Origin: Hondaea fermentalgiana
Lineage: Eukaryota; Sar; Bigyra; Thraustochytrida; Thraustochytriidae
Direction of reading: 5' to 3'
DNA length: 64,000 nt
NCBI GenBank assembly: GCA_014084085.1
Contig: NPFB01000129.1
Span: forward strand, 18,226-82,225
A model generated the notes under the pieces. That model made no database searches and was not told the origin of the DNA. It saw nothing but the letters and a program-made list of their open reading frames with translations. Position 1 is the first letter of the stretch, and every line of letters begins with the position of its first letter. The translations under genes were made by a program, and so were the position numbers. Below are positions 50,513 to 60,000 of the stretch, in pieces.

Positions 50513-51511
50513 GGTTAGTTCGAGCGGCTTCCGCGCGCGTCCCCCGGATTTCAAAGCGTGGGTGCCCGCGCAGAGCCGGAGAGAGAGGAACAGACGGACA
50601 GACCAAGACCGAGATCGAGATCGGGGGAGAGGCCCGGTCTCTCCGCTCCGCGCCGCGCGGCCCCGCGCCGGCGCGCTCGGCGCCCGGGCTCCGGCGCGAG
50701 TCTGTCTGTCTCCCCGTCTGCGCAAGGTGGTTCTGCCGTGGCGCTTTGGCCGCGCCGGGGAATCGGGGAAATATCTATCTCTGCCGGAGGATCTTCCGCT
50801 TCGCTGGGTTCTTCCCGGCCTCACGCGCCTCCCCCCTGCTCCACGTGCGCGGCGCCGCCCGGGACGGTCTCGCGCGGGCTGAGCGCGGCAGGAGGGCGCG
50901 AGAAGGAGCGCGTCGGGAGCGGCAAGACGAGCACTACAAGATGCGCGAGTTTTTCTTTCTTGAAGGCGAGCAGGTGAAGGTGTAGAGGCGGAACGGGCCG
51001 GCGGCCGGAGACGAGCAGGGGGAGGCGTAACAGCTGGCTGGCGCTGTTTTTCCAGCCGCTGACAAACAACAAACAAACAAACAACAATCAATCGATCAAT
51101 CAATCCTCGAGCCTGACGCTAACAGGCAGGCAGGCAGGCAGCGGGCAGGCGGGCGGGCGGGCGGACGGGCAAGCGGACGGGCGCGAGAGAGCTCCGGCAC
51201 GCCGCTCGCGCGACGTGCGCAGGTCGCGCACGCATCTTTCTCGCGCGACTCCCTCTCTCGTTGTTCTCGCTGGCGAAGGGCCGCGGCTCCAGAGCAAGAC
51301 GTGCTTGCTTGGCCTCGCGCGCAGTCAGTGCAGGGCGGCCACGGCTCCAACGACAGGCCAAGGCCGGCCTGCTTCGTGCCTCGACGGCTACGGCGGTCAA
51401 GCATCCGAGCGCAAAGAAGAGGTTGGCGAGGTGGCGTGCCAATCGTCGTTTGATTGAGATCCTCCTCCCTGTTGTCATCGTAGTCTACGATTTTGGCAAA
51501 GCAGTGATACG
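50513..51511. other. divergent intergenic region
   Basis: It is very GC-rich next to the winged-helix-like gene and has a GGCA/GGCG repeat block (51122-51182). It must contain the promoters of both divergent genes. No gene is supported. Confidence 0.55.
51122..51182. repeat. (GGCA)n(GGCG)n-type tetranucleotide tract
   Basis: Imperfect CAGG/GGGC units change to CGGACGGG units, about 330-390 bases upstream of the HDAC-like start. Confidence 0.85.
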
Positions 51512-52987
51512 ATGGACGCGACGGCGAATGCAACAATAACGAAACCCTCGGTATCATCGACGACAGCGAGCACAGCCGCCATGTCGGGTGCATCATCAGG
51601 GACAACGACACCTCCAGGAGGCGCGAAGCGCAAACGGTCCGAACCTGGGTCCGGATCCAGCAGCAAAGAGGCCAAAGGCGGCAAAGGCGGAAAAAAAAGT
51701 AGCTCAAACGGTGTGGCGGGTGGCAAGCATGGCAGCAAAACAGCGAATGGAACCGCGGCGGGGAGCGGCGAGGCCAACCCGAAACGAATCGCATACTTTC
51801 ATGATCTCGAGCTGTCGACCTATGAGCACGGGCGCGCGCACAAGTTTCGACCATTTCGCGCAAAGCTCGCACATCAACTCATTAATGGCTACGGCGCTTA
51901 CAAGGACCTGATGGAGGTCCTGCGCCCGCGACTCGTCACGCGCACAGACATGGGCCAGTACCACTCGGATGCTTACCTCGAAATCCTTGCAACGGCCCAA
52001 GCCACGGCGAATAAGCGCTTTGGTTGGGCCCAGACCGATGTCGCGGAGTCCGAGGATCCCTTGGTGCGACGCAAGATCGAGGAAGTCTTTCAGCGCTTCA
52101 ACGTTGAGCTCGACCCACAAAAGTCAGGAAACGCCATCTTTCCTGGCGTTCTTGACTACTGCAGACTGTACACGACAGGCTCGCTCGGGTGCGCGGCACG
52201 TCTTTGTGCTGGGACTGCCGATGTCGCCATCAACTGGTACGGCGGCATGTGCCACGCCCGGGGTTCTCGCGCGGCCGCCGGGTGCTATGTGAACGATGTT
52301 GTTCTGGCGACCCTCGAGCTCTTGAAAAGGTTCAAACGGATTCTATACATCAATTTGAGCGGGGTCCACGCCGACGCCGTGGAGGAGGCCTTTTACACAA
52401 CGAGCCGGGTCATGACTCTTTCGTTTCATTTAAATGCGGAGCAGAATCCTCGCGAATGGCCAGGCACCGGGCACGTCGACGATGTCGGCGTTGATGATGG
52501 TGAAGGTTTCGCCATAAATGTCCCCGTGGACCCAGGTATCGACGACCCAATGCTTGTGTCCACATTCACGGAGATTGTGAAGAAGGCCGCTGCTGTCTAC
52601 CTCCCAGAGGCGATTGTCATGCAGTGTGGTGGTGGTTTTCTCTCGACGGAGCGCGGCGGCTGCTTCAACGTAACGGAGCAGGCTTATGCAGATTGCGTGC
52701 GCGTTGTGCGCGACCTTGACGTTCCGCTACTCATGCTTGGAGGCAACGGCTCCAACATGGCGCGCACGGCGCGCATGTGGGCTTTCGCCACGATGGTCCT
52801 GCTGCGCAAGGAGTCTCTTCTCAAAGACAATCTTATTCCGGACGTGGTGCCTTGCAGGTACTATTTTGAGCCAAACTACGAAATCGTGGGACCCACGGCA
52901 AAGATGCCCAACCTCAACACGGCAGAGGAGAACCTCAAGTTACGGCGTCGGGTGCTTGGTAACTTGAACCAACTCATGACCAAGTAG
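51512..52987 (+). CDS. class I histone-deacetylase-fold protein lacking catalytic residues
   Basis: The 491-residue protein starts at ATG 51512. Residues 1-90 are disordered Ser/Gly/Lys. The HDAC domain covers about 90-460 and is clearly RPD3-like: IAYFHDLELSTYEHG, GCYVNDVVLATLELLK, VEEAFYTTSRVMTLSFH, a GCFNVTEQAYADCV block and LMLGGNGS. Against class I enzymes, the first His of the HHA charge relay is Cys (C247). Zinc ligands Asp and His of DIHHGDG are Ser and Val (S283 and V285), and the third ligand Asp is Gly (G375). The transition-state Tyr is Ser (S414). Only the second relay His (H248) remains. The fold is otherwise intact, so this looks like a pseudo-deacetylase, perhaps a scaffold subunit of a corepressor complex. 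That last step is inference. Confidence 0.93.
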   Translation: MDATANATITKPSVSSTTASTAAMSGASSGTTTPPGGAKRKRSEPGSGSSSKEAKGGKGGKKSSSNGVAGGKHGSKTANGTAAGSGEANPKRIAYFHDLELSTYEHGRAHKFRPFRAKLAHQLINGYGAYKDLMEVLRPRLVTRTDMGQYHSDAYLEILATAQATANKRFGWAQTDVAESEDPLVRRKIEEVFQRFNVELDPQKSGNAIFPGVLDYCRLYTTGSLGCAARLCAGTADVAINWYGGMCHARGSRAAAGCYVNDVVLATLELLKRFKRILYINLSGVHADAVEEAFYTTSRVMTLSFHLNAEQNPREWPGTGHVDDVGVDDGEGFAINVPVDPGIDDPMLVSTFTEIVKKAAAVYLPEAIVMQCGGGFLSTERGGCFNVTEQAYADCVRVVRDLDVPLLMLGGNGSNMARTARMWAFATMVLLRKESLLKDNLIPDVVPCRYYFEPNYEIVGPTAKMPNLNTAEENLKLRRRVLGNLNQLMTK

Positions 52988-53393
52988 ACCGGATGCGCAC
53001 GCGCTCTTGTGAGAGTGTGTGTGTATGCGTGTTTGCGTTACTCCATTGCATGTGCAGATCACGAATAGATTTTTTTTTCATCCTTTACTCTCTGATCGTA
53101 TGTTTCTCTTGTATTTCTCGATACCCTACGTCGTATCGTATTGCGTTGCGTCGTATTGCGTTGCATCGTGTTACATCGTTCGCATCCAACGTCAAGCCCT
53201 GGGCCCAACTTGAAAGCTTTGGCGACAAATGGGCAAGAACTTGCTTGCGAACGATTCTACGGAGCCGCCTGAGACGAGTCTGTCTCACATTCTGACTGAC
53301 TGTTTTGGCTCTAAAAAGAAATGATCGTTGTTGCATGCCATCGTTGCATTTCATCTCAGCCGGATGGATGATAGAAATTGCTATCCATCGTCT
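52988..53393. other. convergent intergenic region HDAC-like/small membrane protein
   Basis: It holds two 3' ends. Repeated TCGTATTGCGTTGC-like units at about 53125-53185 are a weak local repeat. No gene is supported. Confidence 0.55.
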
Positions 53394-53624
53394 TCATCGC
53401 ACGAATCTGACAAAGTACATGTAGTACGCGACGACGACGACCTGGAAAAACACGACCGCAGGCACGACGAGCGCAGCCACATGCAGCTCCTGATTCTGCA
53501 TCACAAAAAGCACGAGCAGAAGCAGCACAAAGAACAGCTTGAAGGCCAGGCGCTGCCCGGGTGAGCCGGGCGCGCTCTTCGGTCCACACGCGGCGGCCTG
53601 ACCCTGCGGTCTCTGGCGGTTCAT
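53394..53624 (-). CDS. small two-TM membrane protein (hypothetical)
   Basis: A 76-residue frame starts at ATG (complement of 53622-53624); 22 further upstream codons are open. Two strong hydrophobic segments are seen: LAFKLFFVLLLLVLFVM and VVPAVVFFQVVVVAYYMYFV, separated by QNQELHVAA. The tail FVRFVR is positively charged. I do not recognise a family. The gene lies only 75 bases after the SET-gene stop on the same strand, so it could be part of the same transcript or a separate small gene. The coding potential rests on the clean amphipathic and hydrophobic pattern. Confidence 0.5.
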   Translation of the reverse strand: MNRQRPQGQAAACGPKSAPGSPGQRLAFKLFFVLLLLVLFVMQNQELHVAALVVPAVVFFQVVVVAYYMYFVRFVR

Positions 53625-53699
53625 CGTTGCGTCCGCGAGGCTTGTGCGCCGCGAGACAGGGCGGCCGACAAGCGAGCCAGCAGCGCGCAAGCGGGGCGC

Positions 53700-55256
53700 T
53701 CACGGGCTGGCCGCCTCGAGCCGATCCGCGCGCTCGCGCACAAGTCGAATCTGGTCGAGCAGAATCTCCTTGCGCGCGGCCCGGTACAGCAGCGCGGCGC
53801 GGAGGCGCGGCGCCGGGCCAGCGGCGANNNNNNNNNNNNNNNNNNNNNNNNNNNNNNNNNNNNNNNNNNNNNNNNNNNNNNNNNNNNNNNNNNNNNNNNN
53901 NNNNNNNNNNNNNNNNNNNNNNNNNNNGCCGCTCGGGAGCAGCCGGTGGCGCGCGGCCACGGCGGCGATGTCCGCGCTCGCCAAGAGCGCGCGCACGCCG
54001 CCCGCGTCGAGGACCGAGAGCCGCATGAAGGCCAGGAGGTCCTCCTGCAGCTTGCCACGCTCCAGACGGAAAGACTTGAACCGGGTCAGTCCCAGGTCCC
54101 TGAGCAAGGCGCACTTGGCCTCGTACTCGACCACCTCCGGGTCGAGGCGCACCGTGAGCTTGTAGCTATCCCACTCGTTGTTCTCGAGGCAAAACCCGTA
54201 CTCAAGCAGCAGAAAGCTGTTCGAGCGACGCCCGTAGCTGTTGAAGGCCTCTTCGCCCTTCGCGTAGCGGTTTTTTCCCGTCGGGAAGAGCTGGAACTTG
54301 CCCTCGAACACGTGCTCCGTATCCTCGTTGGCATCCGCAACATCCTCGTGCTCTTCCTCCTCTTCGTTTTCGTTTTCGTTTTCGTCTCCTTTGCCTCCTT
54401 GCACGACACCGCGACTTGTGTCAATGTGGCGAGGGATACCTTGGACCGTTTCCAGGCCGACGGCCTCATCGACTTTGCGTTCGATAGCGACACAGAGATC
54501 GCCGTTGCTCTTGAGACTAACCTTGCGTTCTTCCACATTCGAATGGTTTCTTCCTCCGTGCATTGCGAGAGCATACTTGACTTGAACGTTATTGTGGTTC
54601 AAACAGTCCGCAAACGGCACCATGGCTGTCCAGGGTAGACGACGGCCGAATGCACGCGACTGAATCACCATCCAAGCCCACTTAAAGAGCTCAAAAGAAT
54701 ACTGCGCTGGGTAGAGACCCGATAATTCGATGGCTTCTTGCACCTGAGAGTAGAGGCGCTTGAGAGCTCCCGGCCTACGACGAGCCTCGGCAACGAGGTC
54801 TCTGTCCTGCAGCTCAAGTTGCTCTTCATGGGACCATTCACCAATACCACCTGGAGTGGGAAGAACTTCGAGATATGGAAACCAGAACGAGTCCTTACCC
54901 TGTAGTCGCTCATGCATGAGGAAGACGGCAATGATGAGGTCGTCGTCTGATTGAAAAAATCTCCACCTGGCATGGTATACGGGCTGCAGCGCCTCGCACG
55001 CCAAGCAGACGGCAGGATAGATGATCATTTTTTGTGGAATCTCCAGCATTGGTTCGCCTGACTCGATGTCCTGAAGCGCCACGGTTCCACGCACTCCAGA
55101 GGTCGTCGCCCGAGAAGGCCATTCGAGCTTGTCGATCATGGCCCCATTTTCTCTGAGCCATTGCAGAAAGGCAAACTCTCGCTCTTCCGTGACGACCTCG
55201 GTCCCATCATCGTATTGTTCCCTCTCTTGCGCCACCGACATCGCCAAGGCCGCCAT
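53700..55256 (-). CDS. SET-domain methyltransferase (SETD3/Rubisco-LSMT type), interrupted by assembly gap
   Basis: It starts at ATG (complement of 55254-55256). About 518 residues are encoded if the 100-N gap were exact. The SET domain with the family's iSET insertion is seen, with RGTVALQDIESGEPMLEIP at the start, FADCLNHNN as the AdoMet/NH motif and NSYGRRSNSFLLLEYGF with the catalytic Tyr. After the gap, LRAALLYRAARKEILLDQI matches the end of the Rubis-subs-bind domain in the same frame, supporting one gene across the gap. An acidic insertion (GDENENENEEEEEHED) interrupts the SET domain. Members methylate Lys or His on non-histone targets such as actin, Rubisco or ribosomal and elongation factors. 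The target here is unknown. The gap hides part of the substrate-binding domain (residues about 444-477). Confidence 0.85.
   Translation of the reverse strand: MAALAMSVAQEREQYDDGTEVVTEEREFAFLQWLRENGAMIDKLEWPSRATTSGVRGTVALQDIESGEPMLEIPQKMIIYPAVCLACEALQPVYHARWRFFQSDDDLIIAVFLMHERLQGKDSFWFPYLEVLPTPGGIGEWSHEEQLELQDRDLVAEARRRPGALKRLYSQVQEAIELSGLYPAQYSFELFKWAWMVIQSRAFGRRLPWTAMVPFADCLNHNNVQVKYALAMHGGRNHSNVEERKVSLKSNGDLCVAIERKVDEAVGLETVQGIPRHIDTSRGVVQGGKGDENENENEEEEEHEDVADANEDTEHVFEGKFQLFPTGKNRYAKGEEAFNSYGRRSNSFLLLEYGFCLENNEWDSYKLTVRLDPEVVEYEAKCALLRDLGLTRFKSFRLERGKLQEDLLAFMRLSVLDAGGVRALLASADIAAVAARHRLLPSGXXXXXXXXXXXXXXXXXXXXXXXXXXXXXXXXXXAAGPAPRLRAALLYRAARKEILLDQIRLVRERADRLEAASP
53828..53927. other. 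assembly gap (100 N)
   Basis: Exactly 100 N within the C-terminal coding part of the SET gene. The true size is unknown, so the frame across it cannot be trusted, although the residues on both sides suit the same family in this frame. Confidence 1.
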
Positions 55257-55542
55257 TGTCTCTATCGCCGGGCGCGAGGCTCGTCAGCTCTTTATCCTGG
55301 TGTTTTTTGTCTCCTCGTCCTTTGTCGTCGTCACCGCCGCCCATGCACAGCGGAGCACAACTCCTCCTCTTCGACCCAGACACCACGGTGATCTTCTCCG
55401 CGCGCTGCCCTTGACTTCAGCGTAGTCTGCGCGGCCAGCGCGGCTTGCGTGCGCGATTGCAACGATTCTACCCCGCGCGTCCGCGCTTGTGCAAAAGGAA
55501 ACAAGTTCTGTGCGGTCTCGCGCAGGAGTTCTTGACAGAAAG

Positions 55543-55563
55543 GGAGAGAGAGAGAGAGAGAGA
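55543..55563. repeat. (GA)n microsatellite
   Basis: About ten GA units upstream of the SET gene start. Confidence 0.92.
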
Positions 55564-56055
55564 ACCAACTCGCTTGAAAGAGCAGCGCCGTACACACCTC
55601 GAAACCGTCATCTTGCCACCTGCGACGCTCGACGAGAGCCAAGATCAAGTTGGGAGGCAAGCGCGGGGCCAAGGTGGAAGGAAGTTGGGAAAGACGGCAG
55701 GATTATTTGATCTCACATCGCTCTTTGTACGACTTCGCAAAATCAAGTCGCCTTTTGCAAGCTCGTTTTATAATATACTCTGGCGTGGTGCTCTTGCTCG
55801 CATCATCTGTCCGTGAGACGGATCCAGCTCATTACTCTGAGCAGCAGCGAGAATTTCCACAAGAGTCCTTTTCGCGCTGCTGCAGGCACGTGACGGCGAT
55901 ACCGGTTCTCTCAGCGCCATGCTCACGGGCCCACACCTCGTTTCATTTCATCTCATCTCCAAGAGTAGCCAATCAGAAACTCGGCAGGGCGGTGAACTTT
56001 GGGAATGATGCCATCTTGAAGTGCGCGAATCGCGCCCTCGTAGGGACGGAAATCT

Positions 56056-56130
56056 GCCATCGATCCTGTCCAGCACAGCTTTGGCTTGTTCGTCATCGAC
56101 AAATGTAACGAAGCCGCTGCCGTTCTCATA
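56056..56130 (-). pseudogene. possible RRM fragment
   Basis: Read on the minus strand, this stretch gives 25 residues containing GSGFVTFVDDEQAKAVLDRI. This matches the RNP1 motif and the following helix of an RRM. A stop lies just upstream, and the sequence downstream loses RRM character. Either it is one exon of a gene whose other exons I cannot see, or it is a relic. It is the best RRM-like stretch in the window. Confidence 0.3.
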
Positions 56131-56656
56131 CGCGCGTCCGGATCAATCAAGTGTAAGAGGTGAAGCAGTTATTGTTATTGATGCGACATGGATACATTCC
56201 GCGCGGCTTTTTCGGCCTCGAGAGAATCCGCACGAGCTCGTTCACCGACCACGCGAGCTGGTTCCACCAGCTCGTGCTCGTTCCAAAGTGTATAAACTAC
56301 GCTTTGCGTTCCGTGCCCGGCCGCCAGTTGGCGTTGGTCTCGGATTCAAATTCCACAACTATCCCCCAAACTTTGTAAAAGTCTCCTGGGATCCAGTCGT
56401 TGTTGATGAGCGCTTGCTTCGGTGACGGACGGCTCCTTCTTTTGCCCTTCTGTAATTCGCAAATAATCAGTCGCGCGCTGTGCGCGTTGCCGCCCGAGCG
56501 CACATCTCTTATCAGCGGCAACGCGCATCTCTTTCCGCACGTCCTACATCCTAGAGAGCAAATCGCGCTCGGATTCTCTTCTCTCCTCTTCCTAGTAACA
56601 CAAGTGTAGTAGCATGAAGCCTCCTCTCAAGATGCACGCAGCCATGCCGCCCACTC

Positions 56657-56664
56657 TAGGCCTA
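56657..56664. promoter_or_regulatory. TAGGCCTA palindrome
   Basis: One of six intergenic copies, about 370 bases upstream of the Kelch-BTB ATG. Confidence 0.3.
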
Positions 56665-57029
56665 CACCGCGTGGAAACCTGGAAGCTGGCTGCTGCTAGC
56701 GCGCCCCGCGAGTTGCCATTCTCCAGGCAGCAACGGCGCCCGTGATCGTGACGACGAGGAGATGAACGTAAAGTGAACAAGGATGACGTTGGAGAGAACG
56801 AACGAACGCGATTGATCGATCGCTTTGCTCGATCAAGCAGGCGAACGTAGATCGAGCAATCGATCAACCTCTGGCGGGCGCTGCACGCAGATAGGCCGGC
56901 ACCCAGACTCGCGCGGAGACCGCTGCTCGCGTGCAATCCGCCCGCCCCCTCTGCTCCTCGCCCGAGCGCGCGCGCGCGCCGCACGTCCGCGCGCAGAACG
57001 CAGCGTCCCGGCTCGGCCGGGCGAACGTC

Positions 57030-60000
57030 ATGGACAAGACGCGCCAGGATGCCGCGGGCGAGGCCGACCCCAGGCGCGAGATCTACGCCTGGCCGGCCTC
57101 GGTCGCGGTGCCGGGGCCGCGCGGCGTGCGCAGACGCAACTCGAGCGCTGGCGCCTCGGCCGCCGACCGCCTCGCAATAACCTTGAACGAGGACGACGAC
57201 ACGGCGAGCCAACAGACGAGCAGAACACGAGCTCTGACGGGCGACGAGACCGGCGAGGACGAAGACTTCTACGACGAAGACGATGATGGCGGCGTACACA
57301 TGCCGAGTCGGACCGTATTTGGGTCCAATGCAACGCTCGCAAACAGCTTCGCGGCCCGAGATGACGCCACGCAGTGGTCCAGCGACAGATGCTGGGAACA
57401 AGTCAAGGTCAACCAGTATGACGGCGAAATCCCATCGCAGCGCTCGCTGCACATCGCCGTCGGATATCATCAAAGCATGTACATATTTGGCGGCTACAAT
57501 GGCCGCCATCGAGTCAACGCGCTGCACAGATTCGATTTTCTCAGCGCAACATGGCACGCAATGGACACAGCTGGAGGCGAACCTCCGTCGCCACGCGATC
57601 GCCACACAGGCGTTGTTGTCGAGGACGCCCTTCTTATTTTCGGCGGCTACGACGGAATGGTGCGCTGCAACGACATCCATGCCTTCGACCTTCGGCATAA
57701 TTCCTGGGTCCCCGTCGAACTTACCAGCAAGGTCGTGCCTTCGGCGCGGCACAGCCACGCAGCATGCTCTCTTGGCGACAAAATGTACGTCACTTGTGGC
57801 TACGACGGATCATACAGAAACGACCTCTATGAGTTCACACTCGCGAGCATGAGCGATGAAGGCGAGAACACGATGCTGCGCAGACGAACCGGAGAGAGCG
57901 ACCTCGAAGATGAGACCGAAGAGAACAACACAGCTTTGGCTCCCTACGGCTCTGCCGCGTCCACAGTAGCGGCCAATGAGCCCTGCGTGCGCGGCCAATG
58001 GCGCAAGATCATGGCCAAAGGCCGATTCCCCCAGGCGCGATACCGAGCGACCTGCTGCGTCCATGCCGACGCCCAGAGTTCGCCCAAGATTGTGCTCTTT
58101 GGCGGCCATAATGGCCTCGTGCATCTTCAGTGCACTCACGTGTTTGACATTGTGTCCGAGACTTGGTCCACTGTGCGCACAGTCGGAGCAGTGCCCTTGC
58201 CGCGTGACTCACACTGTGCTGTCATGTACGAAGACAATATGCTCGTTTTTGGCGGCTCGTGCGGACAACCTCTCAATGACTTTTCGTGTCTCTCCATGAG
58301 AACGCTAGAGTGGAGACCCGTGGGCGGGGACTCATGGACACCTTCGGCGCGTTTCTGCGCCTCGGCAGTATTGCACGACCGCAGCTTTTATATTTTTGGC
58401 GGCTACGACTCCACCGAACGTCTTCGCGACATTCACCGCTTCAAATTTGCAGCCAGCGTCTACTCGGTAGAGCGCAGTACGATTCTTGAGGATTTTTCCG
58501 AAAGCGTCGGCGACGACTTTCTCAGCGATATGGTCTTTGTGCTGGGTGGCACGTACATTCCTGCTCATCGCATCTTTTGCACGCGATGCACCAACATCCT
58601 CGCGTCGACACCAGCCGAGAGCGCCGTTGAAGAGGCGGGTTCCGAGTCCAGCCCGATGGAGTGCTGGCAAGACGGCGCAAATGGTGAATCCCAGGCCAAG
58701 GCCTCAAGTGCGCCCGAGCGCGACGGCAGCGGCCGTTACGTAATTCGCGTGCGCGAAAACGTCAAGCTTGATATTTTCAGGAGCTTCTTGCGCTACCTGT
58801 ACACGGACAAGGTTCAACTTGTGGACGCGGAGATGGCGCTCGAAATGTACACGATTGCCGAGGAGTACCAGGTGGAACGACTCCAAAAGATCTGCCTCAA
58901 CTTCATTTCCATCACGCTTACCGTGCAAAACGCTGCAAATGTCTTTCAAGCGTCGGACTTGCACAAAATCAGAAAATTACGCGATCGCACGCTCAAATTT
59001 ATCTTGCACAACTTTGATGCCGTCTCCAAGACAAAGGCATTTGAAGAGATGGGCCGCATCAATGTGGAGCTTGTCTTTGAGGTGCTGCGAAACCGCGGCG
59101 ACGAGGGCCGGGAAACCACGCCAGAGGACGCGTTTAGCGAAGATTTCATTCGAATGTCGACCGCAGATCAGCTGTCGTTCGTGAGCGGCAGCGCCGTCAG
59201 CAGTCCGCGCGACAGTACCATGGGGGGAGGGACTAGTGCTGCGGGACGCGAAGATGGCAGCTTTGCAGTTCACTCTGCCGCTGTGGAGGGACAAGAAAAT
59301 CACGGAGCGGCTGAGCCACTCGTGGCGTCTTACTACGAGCGAGCGCGCCAATGGATCCCCGTCTCCGTGATTGACGACGGCGTCTCGCCGGGCAAGCGGT
59401 CGCTGCATGCAATGACTGTCTACAAAGATACAATACTCTTGTTTGGAGGCTACAATGGGCGCGAGCGCGTGAACGACTTTTACCAGTTTTCGCTCAAGAC
59501 TCACAAGTGGGAGATCGTGCCCGTGTTAGAAGGATCTTCGCCGCCGCCGAGTCCGCGCGACCGTCATACAATCATGCAACTGGGCCATTGCCTCTGGGTA
59601 TTTGGCGGTTACGACGGACAGGTTCGCGTCAATGAGCTGCACTCGTTCGATCTCCAGAGAAAACAGTGGTCTATCATTAACAAAGACCTTTCCGCGCCGA
59701 CGGCACGTCACTCTCACAGTGGTTGCGCTGTGCCATCACGCAAGTGTCTCTACATTTTTGGCGGATACGACGGAAGCTACTTAAACGACCTGCACGAGTT
59801 CGACGTCATGGACTATACCTGGCGCTGCGTAAAGACGAATGGAACTCCGCCCACGCCGCGGTACCGGGCAACGCTCGTGTGCATGGGCCACCATCTCGTC
59901 TGCGCCATGGGCCACGATGGCTACCGCCACCTGAACGACTTGCACTCGTTTAATCTTCGTACCAACACATGGGCCATGCTCCGACTCTCGGGACCTGCGC

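Larger units (their letters stand above)
55257..57029. other. divergent intergenic region SET/Kelch-BTB, with possible relic
   Basis: A GA run (55543-55563), an RRM-like coding relic on the minus strand (56056-56130) and a TAGGCCTA palindrome (56657-56664) are the only features I can support. GATCGATC-rich sequence precedes the Kelch gene (around 56810-56865). Confidence 0.55.

Noticed and set aside
50513..51103. N-terminal extension of the winged-helix-like protein by 197 codons
   Set aside because: It is open only by GC-rich chance, is Arg/Pro/Ser-rich, and the downstream ATG has a much better context.
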